The position numbers and the translations under genes are program-made. A DNA stretch of 64,000 nucleotides, taken from NCBI RefSeq assembly GCF_011299095.1, contig NZ_CP049889.1, positions 153,501 through 217,500 of the forward strand, written 5' to 3'. This document shows positions 26,459-37,074 of this stretch, in pieces (positions within the stretch are counted from its first letter, which is position 1; each line of letters begins with the position of its first letter). The stretch comes from Jeotgalibaca porci (GTDB lineage: Bacteria; Bacillota; Bacilli; Lactobacillales; Aerococcaceae). The notes below the pieces were generated by a model. The model was not told where the DNA came from. It saw only the letters and a program-made list of their open reading frames with translations, and ran no database searches.

Positions 26459-27067
26459 TTGAGTACGATATTAGCGATACTTTTAGCATATTTATTAGGA
26501 TCCATCCCATCTGGCGTATGGATTGGGAAATATTTCTATAAAACAGATATCCGTGAATACGGTAGCGGAAATATGGGAACGACGAACACTTTTCGTGTCT
26601 TAGGAACGAAAGCAGGCGTTATCGTGTTAATCATGGATATCTTAAAAGGCTCTATTGCAACATTGCTGCCTATATGGTTGGGAGCACCTATTCATCCTTT
26701 ATTTGCCGGAGTATTGGCTGCGCTTGGACATACATTGCCTATTTTCGCCGGTTTTAGAGGCGGAAAAGCAGTTGCGACCAGTGCCGGTATTATCTTAGCA
26801 TATAATCCCTTGTACTTTACACTTGCGATTACGTGTTTCTTAATTTATTTGTATTTTTCCAGCATGGTGAGTTTTTCAAGCATTACGGCTTGCCTGAGTG
26901 CTGTTGTTATCTCCTTGTTTATGGGTGATTTTTGGTTAACAATCGTGACCATCGCTTTGACCACTTATATCATTATCCGTCATCGTGAAAATATCGGACG
27001 GATCCGTGCAGGTACAGAAAGTATGGTCCCTTTCGGTCTGCGCTACAAACGTAAAAATAAAGAATAA
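26459..27067 (+). CDS. plsY: Acyl-phosphate:glycerol-3-phosphate acyltransferase
   Basis: A 202-residue integral membrane enzyme that makes lysophosphatidate from glycerol-3-phosphate and acyl-phosphate, the first step of membrane lipid synthesis. The three conserved loops are present: [31 protein letters not shown], and [21 protein letters not shown]. About five to seven helices. The start is TTG at 26459, with GGAG 8 nt upstream; the in-frame GTG at 26450 overlaps the ribosome site. Divergent to parE, as in other Firmicutes. Confidence 0.93.
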   Translation: MSTILAILLAYLLGSIPSGVWIGKYFYKTDIREYGSGNMGTTNTFRVLGTKAGVIVLIMDILKGSIATLLPIWLGAPIHPLFAGVLAALGHTLPIFAGFRGGKAVATSAGIILAYNPLYFTLAITCFLIYLYFSSMVSFSSITACLSAVVISLFMGDFWLTIVTIALTTYIIIRHRENIGRIRAGTESMVPFGLRYKRKNKE

Positions 27068-27086
27068 GCTGCTTGTTTAAGCAAAG

Positions 27087-27130
27087 TAAAAAAAGTAAGG
27101 TTGGGGAAAAAATCCCGACCTTACTTTTTT
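27087..27130. terminator. Bidirectional terminator between plsY and codY
   Basis: AAGTAAGGTTGGG and CCCGACCTTACTT pair around an A-rich loop, with A7 before and T7 after. Confidence 0.85.
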
Positions 27131-27937
27131 TCACTTTATATCCAGCTTGTCTTTCATTTGATTCAGGAGAATATCGGAGCGGACTTTAATATACGTCCCC
27201 TTCATTCCTAAAGATTTCGACTCTAGAATTCGAGCCGACTCTAATTTTCTTAATGCATTCACAATCACAGAGCGTGTAATACCTTTCGCTGCTGATATTT
27301 GTGACGCATTAATACGTGTTTCTAATCCCTCAACCTGCGAGAAGATTTCTGTAATCGCTTCGGTCTCACTGTAGGAGAGAGATTGCAAAGCGATTGTCAC
27401 AGCCGTTTCTGCACGTGTCGCCAACTCTGTCTGAAGGTTCATTAAATGCAACACTTCTACACCGATTACCGTCGCACTGTGTTCGGCCAAGATTAAATCC
27501 CCGCTGTCAAACGGACGGTTTAACCGGGCGAAAATTAAGCTGCCCAAACGATTTCCAGCTGCAAAGATAGGTGTTACGGTCGTTAAGCCGGTGACGAAAA
27601 TATCACGCGTCTCGACCGGAAAAACACTTAAATCGGATTCAATGCCAATATTAGCTGTTGTCTGTTTGATTTTATTAATTTCGTTAGTATAGACAAAAGG
27701 AAATTTCTTATCAGCCAGCATCTGTTTCACCCGGGCATTATTAATATCAATGGCTTCGCTGAATCCTAGCAACTTGCCGTCTTTATCAATCAAATAGGTA
27801 TTCGCGCCTAGGATTGCTGCCAAACGTTCAATCATATCCAGAAAAGGTAGATTACTCATCTTTTCCCGGTTGATAAATCCTTCTTCTTTTTGCAGCATCT
27901 GATTTATTGTTCGTAAGCGTTCTAAAATTTCATCCAT
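27131..27937 (-). CDS. codY: Global transcriptional repressor CodY
   Basis: A 268-residue GTP- and branched-chain-amino-acid-sensing repressor of stationary-phase and nutrient genes. An N-terminal GAF domain (about 1-155, with NTYLIDKDGKLLGFS) binds isoleucine/valine; the C-terminal winged helix includes INASQISAAKGITRSVIVNALRKLESA, the conserved DNA-recognition helix. It is the last gene of xerC-hslV-hslU-codY, the Bacillus order, 12 bp after hslU. Confidence 0.95.
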   Translation of the reverse strand: MDEILERLRTINQMLQKEEGFINREKMSNLPFLDMIERLAAILGANTYLIDKDGKLLGFSEAIDINNARVKQMLADKKFPFVYTNEINKIKQTTANIGIESDLSVFPVETRDIFVTGLTTVTPIFAAGNRLGSLIFARLNRPFDSGDLILAEHSATVIGVEVLHLMNLQTELATRAETAVTIALQSLSYSETEAITEIFSQVEGLETRINASQISAAKGITRSVIVNALRKLESARILESKSLGMKGTYIKVRSDILLNQMKDKLDIK

Positions 27938-27949
27938 GTACCATCAACC

Positions 27950-29356
27950 TCACAGAATATAACGTCTTAAATCTTGATCCTCAACAATATGTGCGATTTT
28001 CTCATCGACATAATTCGCTGTGATTGTAATTTCTTGTCCTGGCATGTCTGGTGACTCAAACAATAAATCTTCCAGTAACTTCTCTAAAATCGTATGCAGA
28101 CGGCGCGCACCAATGTTATCGGTCTCTTCGTTTACTCGAGCTGCAATTGCCGCCAAGCGTTCAATCGCTTCTTTAGTGAAGATGACTTTTACATCCTCTG
28201 TCTCCAGAAGAGCACGGTATTGTTTAATTAAAGCATTATTTGGTTCCGTCAAAATGCGGATAAAGTCTGCTTCCGTCAAATCATCTAGCTCGACTCTAAT
28301 CGGGAAACGCCCTTGTAACTCGGGAATCAAGTCACTTGGCTTGGCAACGTGGAAGGCACCTGATGCAATAAAAAGAATGTGATCCGTTTGGATATTTCCA
28401 TACTTCGTTGATACTTGAGAGCCCTCAACAATCGGTAGGATATCACGTTGGACACCCTCACGGGATACTTGTCCGCCTTGGTCCGATTTGGATGTGATTT
28501 TATCAATCTCATCGATAAAGATAATGCCGTTTTCTTCAGCCATTTTCAATGCTTCCGTTGAAAGGTCATTTTTGTCAATCAATTTATCGGTTTCTTCATC
28601 CGTCAAAACCTTGATGGCATCTTTCACTTTCAATGTTCTTTTCGTTTTCTTCTTCGGTGTCATGGAATCCAATGCAGATTGCAACATCATCATTTGATCG
28701 TTGTTCCCCATTGCTCCTAGCGGGCTGCTATTTTTTTCCACGACTTTAATCGTTACTTCGCGATTATCCAGAACACCTTTTTTCAATTGCTCCACAATTT
28801 CACGGCGTTGTGAAGCTACTTCTGCGGTTACTTCTTCTGTTTCTTCCTCTTCTGGCATCATATCCGCTGGTAAGCCAAACTGTTGGAACATGCTTTGCAT
28901 CGGATTTTGATTGTTTGCTTTTTTCTTGATGACACCTGGTTTTAGTACTTGCGCAATCCGTTCGAGTGCTTTTGCATACGCTTGGCTGTATACATCACTG
29001 CGCTTCTCCTTCTCAACTAAGGAAATGGCATGTTCGACTAAATCACGTACCATAGATTCAACATCTCGGCCGACGTACCCGACCTCCGTAAATTTGGTTG
29101 CTTCTACTTTGACAAAAGGCGCATGGACTAAACCAGCCAAACGACGGGCAATTTCCGTTTTACCTACACCTGTCGGTCCAATCATCAGAATATTCTTCGG
29201 TGTGACTTCTTTCTGCATATCTTCCGGTAATTGCATCCGACGATAACGGTTGCGTAATGCAACGGCAACGGATTTCTTGGCATCATTTTGACCAATAATA
29301 TATTTATCAAGTTCAGCGACCACCTGACGTGGGGTCTGATTTATTTTCATATTCAT
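27950..29356 (-). CDS. hslU: HslU ATPase subunit of the HslVU (ClpYQ) protease
   Basis: A 468-residue AAA+ unfoldase. Walker A GPTGVGKTEIARRL near residue 58, Walker B IIFIDEIDKI, the pore GYVGRDVESMVRDL, sensor arginines and the C-terminal RRYIL that docks into HslV are all present. The insertion (I) domain between about 110 and 240 is Met/Glu rich. ATG at 29356 is supported by GGAG 8 nt upstream. It lies 15 bp after hslV. Confidence 0.95.
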   Translation of the reverse strand: MNMKINQTPRQVVAELDKYIIGQNDAKKSVAVALRNRYRRMQLPEDMQKEVTPKNILMIGPTGVGKTEIARRLAGLVHAPFVKVEATKFTEVGYVGRDVESMVRDLVEHAISLVEKEKRSDVYSQAYAKALERIAQVLKPGVIKKKANNQNPMQSMFQQFGLPADMMPEEEETEEVTAEVASQRREIVEQLKKGVLDNREVTIKVVEKNSSPLGAMGNNDQMMMLQSALDSMTPKKKTKRTLKVKDAIKVLTDEETDKLIDKNDLSTEALKMAEENGIIFIDEIDKITSKSDQGGQVSREGVQRDILPIVEGSQVSTKYGNIQTDHILFIASGAFHVAKPSDLIPELQGRFPIRVELDDLTEADFIRILTEPNNALIKQYRALLETEDVKVIFTKEAIERLAAIAARVNEETDNIGARRLHTILEKLLEDLLFESPDMPGQEITITANYVDEKIAHIVEDQDLRRYIL

Positions 29357-29371
29357 TCCATCTGCTCCTTC

Positions 29372-29899
29372 TTAAACAAATTCCTCAACCATGATGGCAT
29401 CATTCGTATACACACAGATTTCTGACGCGATTTTTAGACTTTGGTAAGCCATATCACGTGCAGACAAATCCGTTTTATTTCGTTTTAGTGCACGAGCAGC
29501 AGCCAAGGCGAAATTCCCGCCTGAGCCAATTGTTAAGATTCCATCATCCGGTTCAATGACTTCGCCACTCCCTGAGACTAAAAACATCTGGTCTTTATCC
29601 ATAACAATTAACAATGCTTCAAGTTTCTGCATTGCACGGTCACCGCGCCATTCTCTGGCAACTTCAATAGAAGCACGCAGTAAGTTCCCTTTATATTGAT
29701 TTAACTTCTCTTCGAATTTATCTTCCAATGTAAAAGCATCTGCAACACCACCCGCAAAACCAACAATGACTTGATCATTGTATATGCGTCTAATTTTTTT
29801 TGCAGAGCCTTTCATAATAACGGATTCTCCTAATGTTACTTGACCGTCTCCAGCCATTGCTGATTTCCCGTTATGTTGAATCGCACATATTGTTGTCAT
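29372..29899 (-). CDS. hslV: HslV peptidase subunit of the HslVU protease
   Basis: A 175-residue proteasome-like threonine peptidase. Processing of Met exposes Thr2 (MTTICAIQ), the nucleophile; [19 protein letters not shown] contains the catalytic Lys, and [14 protein letters not shown] is the conserved substrate-pocket region. Forms a double hexamer capped by HslU. AAAGGAG stands at normal spacing. Confidence 0.95.
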   Translation of the reverse strand: MTTICAIQHNGKSAMAGDGQVTLGESVIMKGSAKKIRRIYNDQVIVGFAGGVADAFTLEDKFEEKLNQYKGNLLRASIEVAREWRGDRAMQKLEALLIVMDKDQMFLVSGSGEVIEPDDGILTIGSGGNFALAAARALKRNKTDLSARDMAYQSLKIASEICVYTNDAIMVEEFV

Positions 29900-29924
29900 A
29901 ATAAATCTCCTTTATCTCATTCGT

Positions 29925-30848
29925 TTAAGTTTCATTTGATTTTCGCTTCGCACGTGGATGAAAGGCTTGATAGTTTCTCTGTAAGGCATCTTTCGTCACA
30001 TGAGTATAGATTTGGGTCGATGATAGGCTGGCATGTCCTAAAAGCTCTTGAACGGTCCGTAAATCGGCACCTTCATTTAACATATCCGTTGCAAAGGTAT
30101 GTCTGAGCATGTGTGGATGCAAAGTTCCTGTTTGTCCTGATTTTTTCATGACTTGCTTTAATACATATTCAATTCCACCAGATGTAATCGGCTCACCCAA
30201 CCGATTCACGAACAGATAATCATGTTGTTGGTTGTATTTGGTCATGAGTGGAAGACGACTTTTTTCGAGGTACATTTCAATTGCTTCTAAGGCAAAATGA
30301 CCAAAGGGAACATAGCGCTCTTTATTTCCTTTACCAAAAATTAAAATCACACCCAATGCCATATCGATATCGGACATTTGAATATTTCTGCATTCACTGA
30401 CACGTATCCCCGTTGCATACAAAACTTCAAGTAAAGTGACATTTCGGTAATCCAACGGTTCATCCCCGCGTGCGGAATCAAATATCTTATCCAGTTCGTC
30501 CTGGTAAAGATATTTCGGCAAGCGCAGGGTGCGGTTTTTATAGGAAATACTCGCGACGGGGTTTTCCGTCACCTTATTTTCCCGTAATAAAAAACTATAA
30601 AAACCTCTTAGACTGGATAACATGCGTGAGATACTGTTCCGACTCATTTGCTCTTCATCCAGAAAGCTCAAATACAATCGCACATCAATCAACGCGACGC
30701 TCTTAAAATCCCCTTCTCCAGTCTGCTTTAAATAACCTTCGAACTTTCTCAAGTCCTGAAGGTAAGCTTTAACCGTCTCATCGGAATAACGTCTCTCTAT
30801 CGCTAAATAATGTACAAATAATTCTAATAAAGCATCGTTATCTTTCAC
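29925..30848 (-). CDS. xerC: Tyrosine recombinase XerC
   Basis: A 307-residue chromosome-dimer resolvase. The N-terminal core-binding domain spans about residues 5-85 (HYLAIERRYSDETVKAYLQDL); catalytic residues are Arg in ATGIRVSEC, Lys in GKGNKER, HMLRHTFATDM (His and Arg), GHASL (His) and the Tyr in QIYTHVT. The start is GTG at 30848 with GGAGAG about 7 nt upstream; the open frame extends 12 codons further without a ribosome site. First gene of the codY operon. Confidence 0.93.
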   Translation of the reverse strand: MKDNDALLELFVHYLAIERRYSDETVKAYLQDLRKFEGYLKQTGEGDFKSVALIDVRLYLSFLDEEQMSRNSISRMLSSLRGFYSFLLRENKVTENPVASISYKNRTLRLPKYLYQDELDKIFDSARGDEPLDYRNVTLLEVLYATGIRVSECRNIQMSDIDMALGVILIFGKGNKERYVPFGHFALEAIEMYLEKSRLPLMTKYNQQHDYLFVNRLGEPITSGGIEYVLKQVMKKSGQTGTLHPHMLRHTFATDMLNEGADLRTVQELLGHASLSSTQIYTHVTKDALQRNYQAFHPRAKRKSNET

Positions 30849-30991
30849 AGGTATCTCTCCAATCCTTACACTAAAATAGCACATGGACAGCTTTAGTTCA
30901 ATTATAGAAACCGAACATCAGCCATTTTGATACCGTTTTCCATCTTTTTAACAAAAAATTAGAAAGTTCACCCACCGGAACGATACAAAAT

Positions 30992-31023
30992 AAACGGGCT
31001 AGGAAATAGCTCCCGGCCCGTTC
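30992..31023 (-). terminator. Terminator after topA
   Basis: AACGGGC (30993-30999) and GCCCGTT (31016-31022) with inner partial pairing; TATTTTGT follows on the minus strand. Confidence 0.65.
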
Positions 31024-31030
31024 ACATTGA

Positions 31031-33097
31031 TTATTTTTGAACTTCTTCTTCGTAATCACAGCTGCTACATTTCACTTGCTGCCCACCACGAACTTTTTTC
31101 TGTACCAAATATTTCTCACATTTCGGACAATCACGGCCAATCGGTTTATCCCACGACACGAATTCGCAGTCCGGATAACGTTCACACCCAAAGAAAATTC
31201 TATTTTTCTTGGATTTTCGTTCGATTACTTCCCCTTCTTTACAAAGCGGACATTTAACGTTAATTTTCTTAACAATTGCTTTCGTATTGCGGCAATCAGG
31301 GAAATTACTACATGCATAAAACTTCCCAAATTTACCAATCTTAATAACCATTGGATTGCCACATAACTCACAGTCAAATCCAGCTGGTTCATCTTTAATT
31401 TCGATTTTTTCCATCTCAGCTTCGGCAATGCTTAGATGTTTTTCAAACGGGCGATAGAAGGCATCGATAACTTTTACCCACTCCAACTTACCTTCTTCAA
31501 TGGCATCCAAATCTTTTTCCATTTCAGCAGTAAAGGACACGTCAACAATACGTGGGAAATAGGTATCAACTAAACCATGCACGATTGTTCCCAGTTCTGT
31601 TGGCTCAAACCGTTTCGCTACCAACTTAACATAGTAACGGCGTTGGATTGTTTCGATGGTTGGCGAATACGTAGAAGGTCTTCCTACACCATTTTCTTCC
31701 AGAGCTTTAATGAGTGTCGCTTCAGAATAGCGTGCCGGCGGTTGTGTAAAATGCTGATTCGGAATAATATCTTTCGAATAAACCGTATCACCGACTACTA
31801 AGTCCGGAAGCATATTATCTTTTGATTTATTATCTTGATAGACTTTTCTAAAACCAGCAAAGTTTTCTTTTGATCCGTTTGCTCGGAAGATTAGGTCTTG
31901 GTTCGCCAAATTTACACGCATTGTGTCAAAAATTGCCGGCTGCATTTGGCTAGCTACAAAACGTGACCAAATCAATTGGTATAATTTGAATTGATCTTTC
32001 GTTAAGTATTGTTCGATATCAACAGGTTTACGCAAGACGCTTGAAGGACGAATTGCCTCATGCGCATCTTGCGATCCTTCAGCCGCTTTTTTAACTGGTG
32101 CTTTAGTACGTGCGTATTCTTTGCCGTACTCATCCAAGATGAACGCATACGTCTCTGAAACAGCCGAATCTGCTACACGACTGGAATCCGTACGCATATA
32201 AGTAATCAGACCGACTGACCCTTCTTTACCAAGCGGTATTCCTTCATATAACTGTTGTGCGACCATCATTGTTTTACGCGTTCTGAAGTTTAATTTGTTA
32301 GCTGCATCTTGTTGCAAGCTGGATGTTGTAAAGGGTGGCGCAGGATTACGTTTTTGTTGTTTCTTCTCAACGTCCGCAACCATAAATTCATTCCCTGACA
32401 GCTTCGCTAACGTATTTTTGGCTTGTTCTTCATTCAGTAATTTTAGTTTCTTCCCATCGTTTAAGCCGTAGAAAGCAGCTTCAAATACTTTTTTGTCTTT
32501 TTGGAAGGTTCCATCTAATGTCCAAGACTCTTCCGGAACAAACCCATTAATTTCTTCTTCACGATTTATAATTAATTTCAGTGCGACAGACTGTACACGA
32601 CCGGCACTCAATCCTTTTTTAACTTTCTTCCATAGAATAGGTGAAATAGAATAACCCACAATACGGTCCAACACACGACGCGCAGTTTGGGATGAAACTA
32701 AATCCAGATTAATAGGTCTTGGGTTCTTAATAGCCTCTTTAACGGCTGTTTTCGTTACTTCGTTGTAGACAACACGGATGTTGTCATTTGGATCGAGTCC
32801 TAATAAATAAGCTAAATGCCATGCAATTGCTTCCCCTTCTCTATCCGGGTCAGATGCGAGAAATATTTTTTCTGCGCCTTTAGCATATTTTTTAAGTTCT
32901 TTGATAAGCGGGCCTTTCCCGCGAATGGAAATGTAGTCCGGTTGGTAGTCATTCTCAAAATCTACCGCCATACGGCTTTTTGGTAAGTCTCTCAGGTGCC
33001 CTTTACTTGCAACCACCTTGTAATTCCGTCCTAGATATTTTTCGATTGTCTTTGCTTTGGTAGGTGACTCTACGATCACCAAATATTTATATGCCAA
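31031..33097 (-). CDS. topA: DNA topoisomerase I
   Basis: A 688-residue type IA topoisomerase that removes negative supercoils. TOPRIM motifs [18 protein letters not shown] and [17 protein letters not shown] are at the N-terminus, the active-site Tyr is in [10 protein letters not shown] (about residue 300), and the C-terminus has three tetracysteine zinc ribbons (CELCGNP..., CPLCKEG..., CPKCEKY...). The start is TTG at 33097 ([11 protein letters not shown]), with GGAAGGAG 7 nt upstream; the open frame runs 19 codons further without support. Follows dprA, the usual Firmicute order. Confidence 0.95.
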   Translation of the reverse strand: MAYKYLVIVESPTKAKTIEKYLGRNYKVVASKGHLRDLPKSRMAVDFENDYQPDYISIRGKGPLIKELKKYAKGAEKIFLASDPDREGEAIAWHLAYLLGLDPNDNIRVVYNEVTKTAVKEAIKNPRPINLDLVSSQTARRVLDRIVGYSISPILWKKVKKGLSAGRVQSVALKLIINREEEINGFVPEESWTLDGTFQKDKKVFEAAFYGLNDGKKLKLLNEEQAKNTLAKLSGNEFMVADVEKKQQKRNPAPPFTTSSLQQDAANKLNFRTRKTMMVAQQLYEGIPLGKEGSVGLITYMRTDSSRVADSAVSETYAFILDEYGKEYARTKAPVKKAAEGSQDAHEAIRPSSVLRKPVDIEQYLTKDQFKLYQLIWSRFVASQMQPAIFDTMRVNLANQDLIFRANGSKENFAGFRKVYQDNKSKDNMLPDLVVGDTVYSKDIIPNQHFTQPPARYSEATLIKALEENGVGRPSTYSPTIETIQRRYYVKLVAKRFEPTELGTIVHGLVDTYFPRIVDVSFTAEMEKDLDAIEEGKLEWVKVIDAFYRPFEKHLSIAEAEMEKIEIKDEPAGFDCELCGNPMVIKIGKFGKFYACSNFPDCRNTKAIVKKINVKCPLCKEGEVIERKSKKNRIFFGCERYPDCEFVSWDKPIGRDCPKCEKYLVQKKVRGGQQVKCSSCDYEEEVQK

Positions 33098-33192
33098 AGG
33101 AAAACTCCTTCCATTACTTACTGGTCGTAAGAACGACCTGAAATCGTTTATCATCTTATGCTATTAATAAGAGTTTTGTCAAATATTTATTT

Positions 33193-34086
33193 TTATTTCC
33201 AAATTTTATCCATCTCTAAAGCAATGTCTGGGTAACACAAAACGGCCTTTGCGCCGGCTTGAATCAACTGATTTGTCCCTTTGAACGCGGGGTTTAGAAT
33301 GTTTCCCGGTACAGCAAAGACTTCTCGATTCTCCTGCAAAGCCAGATTTGCTGTTATCAGGCTGCCCGAGCGTTCTTTGGCTTCTATTACTAGGACACCT
33401 TGCGACATTCCTGCGATAATCCGGTTCCGCATCGGGAAATGTAATTTCTGAGGTCCCGTTCCCAAGGGGTATTCACTCACAACAAGGTGTTCTGTTGCCA
33501 TTTGGTTCTGAAGCTCACGATTTTGTGATGGGTAAAAACGATCCAGTCCGGTCCCAATAATAGCGATAGACCGTCCGCCTGTTTCTAGCGTTTGTTTATG
33601 AACTTCATAATCGATTCCTTTGGCTAGTCCGCTTACGGTCACGACACCCGCTGTTACGATGGAAGGAATAATATCCTTCACAACTTTTTTACCATAATCT
33701 GAAATAATCCGACTGCCCACTACACCCAACATATTCTTCTTTGTTAAAGACCAGTCTCCCTGATAATAAAGAACGAGTGGCGGTTGATACATTTCTTTTA
33801 ATAACTGCGGATAATCTTCATCGATAATCGTACAAATTTTTGTATCCGTTTGATTAAGCCGCTCCTTTTTACGCTCGAGTCCCTCTCTTTTTAGTGCCTC
33901 TTTTACAGCATCCATCCGTTTAAATGCTGTGGCCTGATTTTTCCAAATCCCTTTCCTGAGTAAGATGGCATCCAGACTTGCCTCCGGTTCATCACTTAAA
34001 GCAATAAGAATACCTTGCATTTCCTCAACACTAAAGACATTTAACAACGAACAGACAATCATTTTTTCCTTTATTACATTTTCCAT
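33193..34086 (-). CDS. dprA: DNA-processing protein DprA (Smf)
   Basis: A 297-residue protein that binds incoming single-stranded DNA during transformation and loads RecA. The Rossmann-like core has GVVGSRIISDYGKKVV, VSGLAKGIDYEVHKQTLE, GTGLDRFYPSQN, and the segment RNRIIAGMSQGVLVIEAKERSGSLITANLA. An N-terminal SAM-like region occupies about residues 1-75; the C-terminal winged helix of some homologues is missing, common in Lactobacillales. Located between rnhB and topA. Confidence 0.93.
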   Translation of the reverse strand: MENVIKEKMIVCSLLNVFSVEEMQGILIALSDEPEASLDAILLRKGIWKNQATAFKRMDAVKEALKREGLERKKERLNQTDTKICTIIDEDYPQLLKEMYQPPLVLYYQGDWSLTKKNMLGVVGSRIISDYGKKVVKDIIPSIVTAGVVTVSGLAKGIDYEVHKQTLETGGRSIAIIGTGLDRFYPSQNRELQNQMATEHLVVSEYPLGTGPQKLHFPMRNRIIAGMSQGVLVIEAKERSGSLITANLALQENREVFAVPGNILNPAFKGTNQLIQAGAKAVLCYPDIALEMDKIWK

Positions 34087-34144
34087 ATAAAAAACTCCTT
34101 TCCCTCTACATATATATAGAGAAAAAAGAGCGAAAAGCTTTTTT

Positions 34145-34927
34145 TTATTTAAATTTATTTTTTACCATCGTTTTAATGGGTTCAAAACTCTGACGATGGA
34201 TGGGCGTATACCCACAATCTTCCAAACCTTCCAGGTGAATTTTCGTCCCATAACCCGAATTATTCTCAAAACCATAGTTCGGATATTGAATCGCATACTC
34301 TTCCATAAGACGGTCGCGGTATACTTTGGCTATAATACTTGCCGCAGCAATAGAGTAAGATCTCGCATCCCCTTTGATTAAAGAAACCTGTTTAAGAGGT
34401 AAGGCTAACTGCATCGCGTCGATTAAGAGCGCGTCCGGTTTACCGGTTAAATTTTCTACAGCTGTAATCATTGCTTTTTTAGTGGCTTGATAAATATTCA
34501 TCGCATCGATTTCCCGATTGTCTACAATCCCAATTCCGACGTCCGCTTTTTCCATGATGATATCATAGAGTTCCTCGCGTACTTTTTTAGACAATTTTTT
34601 TGAGTCATTAATCGGTAATGTCGGCATATCTTCCGGTAAAATAACGGCAGCTGCAACGACAGGGCCTGCTAAGGGACCTCTTCCCACTTCATCAATACCC
34701 GCAATCATCTGGAAGCCTTCTGTTTGCAGCTCTTTCTCGTAAGTTAACATCAACGCATGGTGTTGGATGCTATTTTGCATTTTTTCGTACTGCGCCTGCC
34801 ATCTCTTCAATTGCGTCTGGACTCCTTTGCGGCTATCCAGACGCAACTCTGCCAAAAGTGGATTATTTGGTTCAGTTACAGTAGCTAAAGCTTCTTTTAT
34901 TTCAGCAATGGAACGACTTTTATTCAT
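34145..34927 (-). CDS. rnhB: Ribonuclease HII
   Basis: A 260-residue nuclease that excises ribonucleotides from DNA. The DEDD active site is visible in AGIDEVGRGPLAGP (Asp, Glu), LLIDAMQL (Asp) and the later IAAASIIAKVYRD region. The ATG at 34927 overlaps the stop codon of rbgA, pointing to translational coupling; a longer frame from 34957 would overlap rbgA by 38 bp. An N-terminal extension of about 75 residues before the catalytic domain is typical of Firmicute RnhB. Confidence 0.94.
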   Translation of the reverse strand: MNKSRSIAEIKEALATVTEPNNPLLAELRLDSRKGVQTQLKRWQAQYEKMQNSIQHHALMLTYEKELQTEGFQMIAGIDEVGRGPLAGPVVAAAVILPEDMPTLPINDSKKLSKKVREELYDIIMEKADVGIGIVDNREIDAMNIYQATKKAMITAVENLTGKPDALLIDAMQLALPLKQVSLIKGDARSYSIAAASIIAKVYRDRLMEEYAIQYPNYGFENNSGYGTKIHLEGLEDCGYTPIHRQSFEPIKTMVKNKFK

Positions 34928-35798
34928 TACCAGACACCTTAGTTTCTTCTGGTTCAACCGGAACTTCGTCTAGTGTATAGGCTCCCAACTTGCCATCACG
35001 GATGTCAAAAATCAGTTTTTCACTTGCGCGGTCAAAGTCATCACCAAAGTTAAGATGCGTGGTTAATTCCATCAGTAATTCTGGATAAGTCTTGTCGGTC
35101 ATATCTTCAGATAGGTGGTATGCTTCTTTTATCCGGCCTGGGTACGTGTGGATGAAGAAATCAAGTGCATATAACGCAATATCGTCTTTATGAAAAAGTG
35201 CGTCTTTTATTGCACCCGTCAAAGCCAGTTTTACTCCTACTTTTTGATCCTCAAATTTATGCCATAAAATACCAGGAGTATCCAATAATTCAAAGTCATT
35301 TTCAATCTTCAACCATTGTTGCTGTTGTGTCACACCAGGTTTGTTTGCTGTTTTAGCCCGGTTCTTTTTAATCATTTGGTTGATAAATGTTGATTTACCA
35401 ACGTTCGGAATTCCGAGTACCATTAAACGGATGGCACGCGGTTTCATCCCTTTTTGCTTCCGGATAGCCATTTTTTCGGCCATCATTTCTTTAATAATTT
35501 TCTTCGTGCGTGTAATATCAGAATGACTAAACGCATCAATCGCAATCGCTTGTTGATTTTTTTCACTCTGGTTAAAATGCGTCAACCATTCTTCTGTACG
35601 TGAGCGATCTGCTAAGTCGGCTTTATTCATAATAACGAGACGCGGTTTATTGTTTACGATCTCATCCATCAAAGGATTACGACTCGATTCAGGAATACGT
35701 GAATCCACTAATTCTAAAACGATATCAACCATGTTTCTATTTTCTATTGCTTGTCTTTTTGCCTTGGCCATATGCCCAGGAAACCACTGTATATGCAT
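34920..35798 (-). CDS. rbgA: Ribosome biogenesis GTPase RbgA/YlqF
   Basis: A 292-residue circularly permuted GTPase that helps late 50S subunit assembly. Motif order is permuted as expected: G4 (MNKADLADR), G5 region, then G1 (GIPNVGKSTFINQM) and G3 (LLDTPGILW). The N-terminus MHIQWFPGHMAKAKRQ is the family signature, so the start is ATG 35798, with GGAGG upstream; 21 further upstream codons are not used. The C-terminal ANTAR-like RNA-binding domain covers about residues 195-280. Confidence 0.94.
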   Translation of the reverse strand: MHIQWFPGHMAKAKRQAIENRNMVDIVLELVDSRIPESSRNPLMDEIVNNKPRLVIMNKADLADRSRTEEWLTHFNQSEKNQQAIAIDAFSHSDITRTKKIIKEMMAEKMAIRKQKGMKPRAIRLMVLGIPNVGKSTFINQMIKKNRAKTANKPGVTQQQQWLKIENDFELLDTPGILWHKFEDQKVGVKLALTGAIKDALFHKDDIALYALDFFIHTYPGRIKEAYHLSEDMTDKTYPELLMELTTHLNFGDDFDRASEKLIFDIRDGKLGAYTLDEVPVEPEETKVSGNE

Positions 35799-35843
35799 AT
35801 TTTCTCCTCCGTTTATTCTGTTTCTTTCATTAAATAAGGTAGA

Positions 35844-35882
35844 CCCGGCCTCCATAACCATCTACGGTCATGATTCCGGGTC
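35844..35882 (-). terminator. Hairpin between the signal peptidase and rbgA genes
   Basis: AGACCCGG and CCGGGTCT form an 8-bp GC-rich stem with a long loop in the short gap. Orientation and weak T-run suggest only partial termination. Confidence 0.4.
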
Positions 35883-35903
35883 TTTTCCTTACTATCCATT
35901 TAC

Positions 35904-36509
35904 TTATTCATTTTTTTCTAAAAATCCAATCTTATCAAACGGCCAAATGCGTAAACTCGATGTCCCTTCAATCTCATCTTCAGGCACAAAGCCAAACATC
36001 CGGCTGTCTTTAGAAACTTGACGATTATCGCCTAAGACAAAGTAACTTTCTGGCGGTACTACCGCTGAAGTGCTTCCGGGAATGTCAAGCAATGAGAAAT
36101 CATTGGTCACTTGACTTTCACTATCCGCCGTTTTTAAAGGTTCTAAGTAATGTTCCTCGACTAACTGACCATTAATAAATAAATCATCTTTGTAATAGGT
36201 AATTTCATCTCCGGGAATACCGATAATACGCTTTACATATTCTTCATTATCCGAATCAGTATCAGTATCTGGAGCGGGAAACACCACTACATCAAATCGA
36301 TCCAATTCTCCCAAACGGTTCAGAATTAAACGATCCCCACTTTCGAGCGTGGGTACCATAGAGTTACCAACTACTTCAAAAGGAAAGAAAAGAAAAGTTC
36401 TGATAAGGATGAACAATACATAGGCAACAACCACCGACAACAATATACTTATAACTTCCTTTATAAAATTGCTGCCTTTGTTTCTTGATTTATATTGATT
36501 ATTATTCAT
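35904..36509 (-). CDS. lepB: Type I signal peptidase (second of two)
   Basis: A 201-residue membrane protease that cleaves signal peptides of exported proteins. One N-terminal membrane helix (about 17-42) is followed by the catalytic Ser in GNSMVPTL and the catalytic Lys in YVKRIIGIPGD; GDNRQVSKDSRMFG is the conserved box E. The start is ATG 36509 with AAAGGAG upstream, which removes the apparent overlap with the preceding gene. It differs clearly from its tandem neighbour, so the two may have different substrate sets. Confidence 0.92.
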   Translation of the reverse strand: MNNNQYKSRNKGSNFIKEVISILLSVVVAYVLFILIRTFLFFPFEVVGNSMVPTLESGDRLILNRLGELDRFDVVVFPAPDTDTDSDNEEYVKRIIGIPGDEITYYKDDLFINGQLVEEHYLEPLKTADSESQVTNDFSLLDIPGSTSAVVPPESYFVLGDNRQVSKDSRMFGFVPEDEIEGTSSLRIWPFDKIGFLEKNE

Positions 36510-36537
36510 ATCATACTCTCCTTTAGATAGGCCGCTT

Positions 36538-37074
36538 TTATTTGATCCATGCAATTTGGTTCAGCGGGTAAATAACAACTTGTGCTTTTCCCTCTACTGA
36601 AGTCTCCGGAACAAAACCAAACATGCGACTATCCTTACTTCTGGGGCGATTATCTCCTAATACAAAATAATGGCCTGCTGGTACTTCTTGTTGGTCTGCT
36701 GCTTCCGTTATGGAAAAGTCGGTTGTATAGATTTGATTTTCTTCACGTGCTTGCTTTAAGAACGGCTCGGTAATAAGTTCGCCATTGATGTACAAGCGAT
36801 CATTCTCATAGGCCACTGTTTCACCCGGTAGCCCCACTACCCGCTTGATATATACCTCTCCATAGTCATCGTGGAAGAGGATAATATCAAAGCGATCAAT
36901 CGGGGTTAATTGGTGATACAAAATATAACTGGCAGGCTGTAGCGCAGGTTCCATTGAATCGCCTTCAACTTGGACTGGAATCAATACAAAGTAGCGAATA
37001 AACAGCGCCATTCCAATCGCCACTACCAGCGCTTTCGTCCATTCCCATACTATTTCAGAAAATGGTCTTTTCAT
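36538..37074 (-). CDS. lepB: Type I signal peptidase (first of two)
   Basis: A 178-residue signal peptidase with one N-terminal helix (about 11-32), catalytic Ser in GDSMEPAL, catalytic Lys in YIKRVVGLPGE, and box E GDNRPRSKDSRMFG. Its ATG directly follows the stop codon of the upstream Ctp protease, so the two are translated as a coupled pair. The downstream paralogue at 35904 shares the fold and motifs but only part of the sequence. Confidence 0.92.
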   Translation of the reverse strand: MKRPFSEIVWEWTKALVVAIGMALFIRYFVLIPVQVEGDSMEPALQPASYILYHQLTPIDRFDIILFHDDYGEVYIKRVVGLPGETVAYENDRLYINGELITEPFLKQAREENQIYTTDFSITEAADQQEVPAGHYFVLGDNRPRSKDSRMFGFVPETSVEGKAQVVIYPLNQIAWIK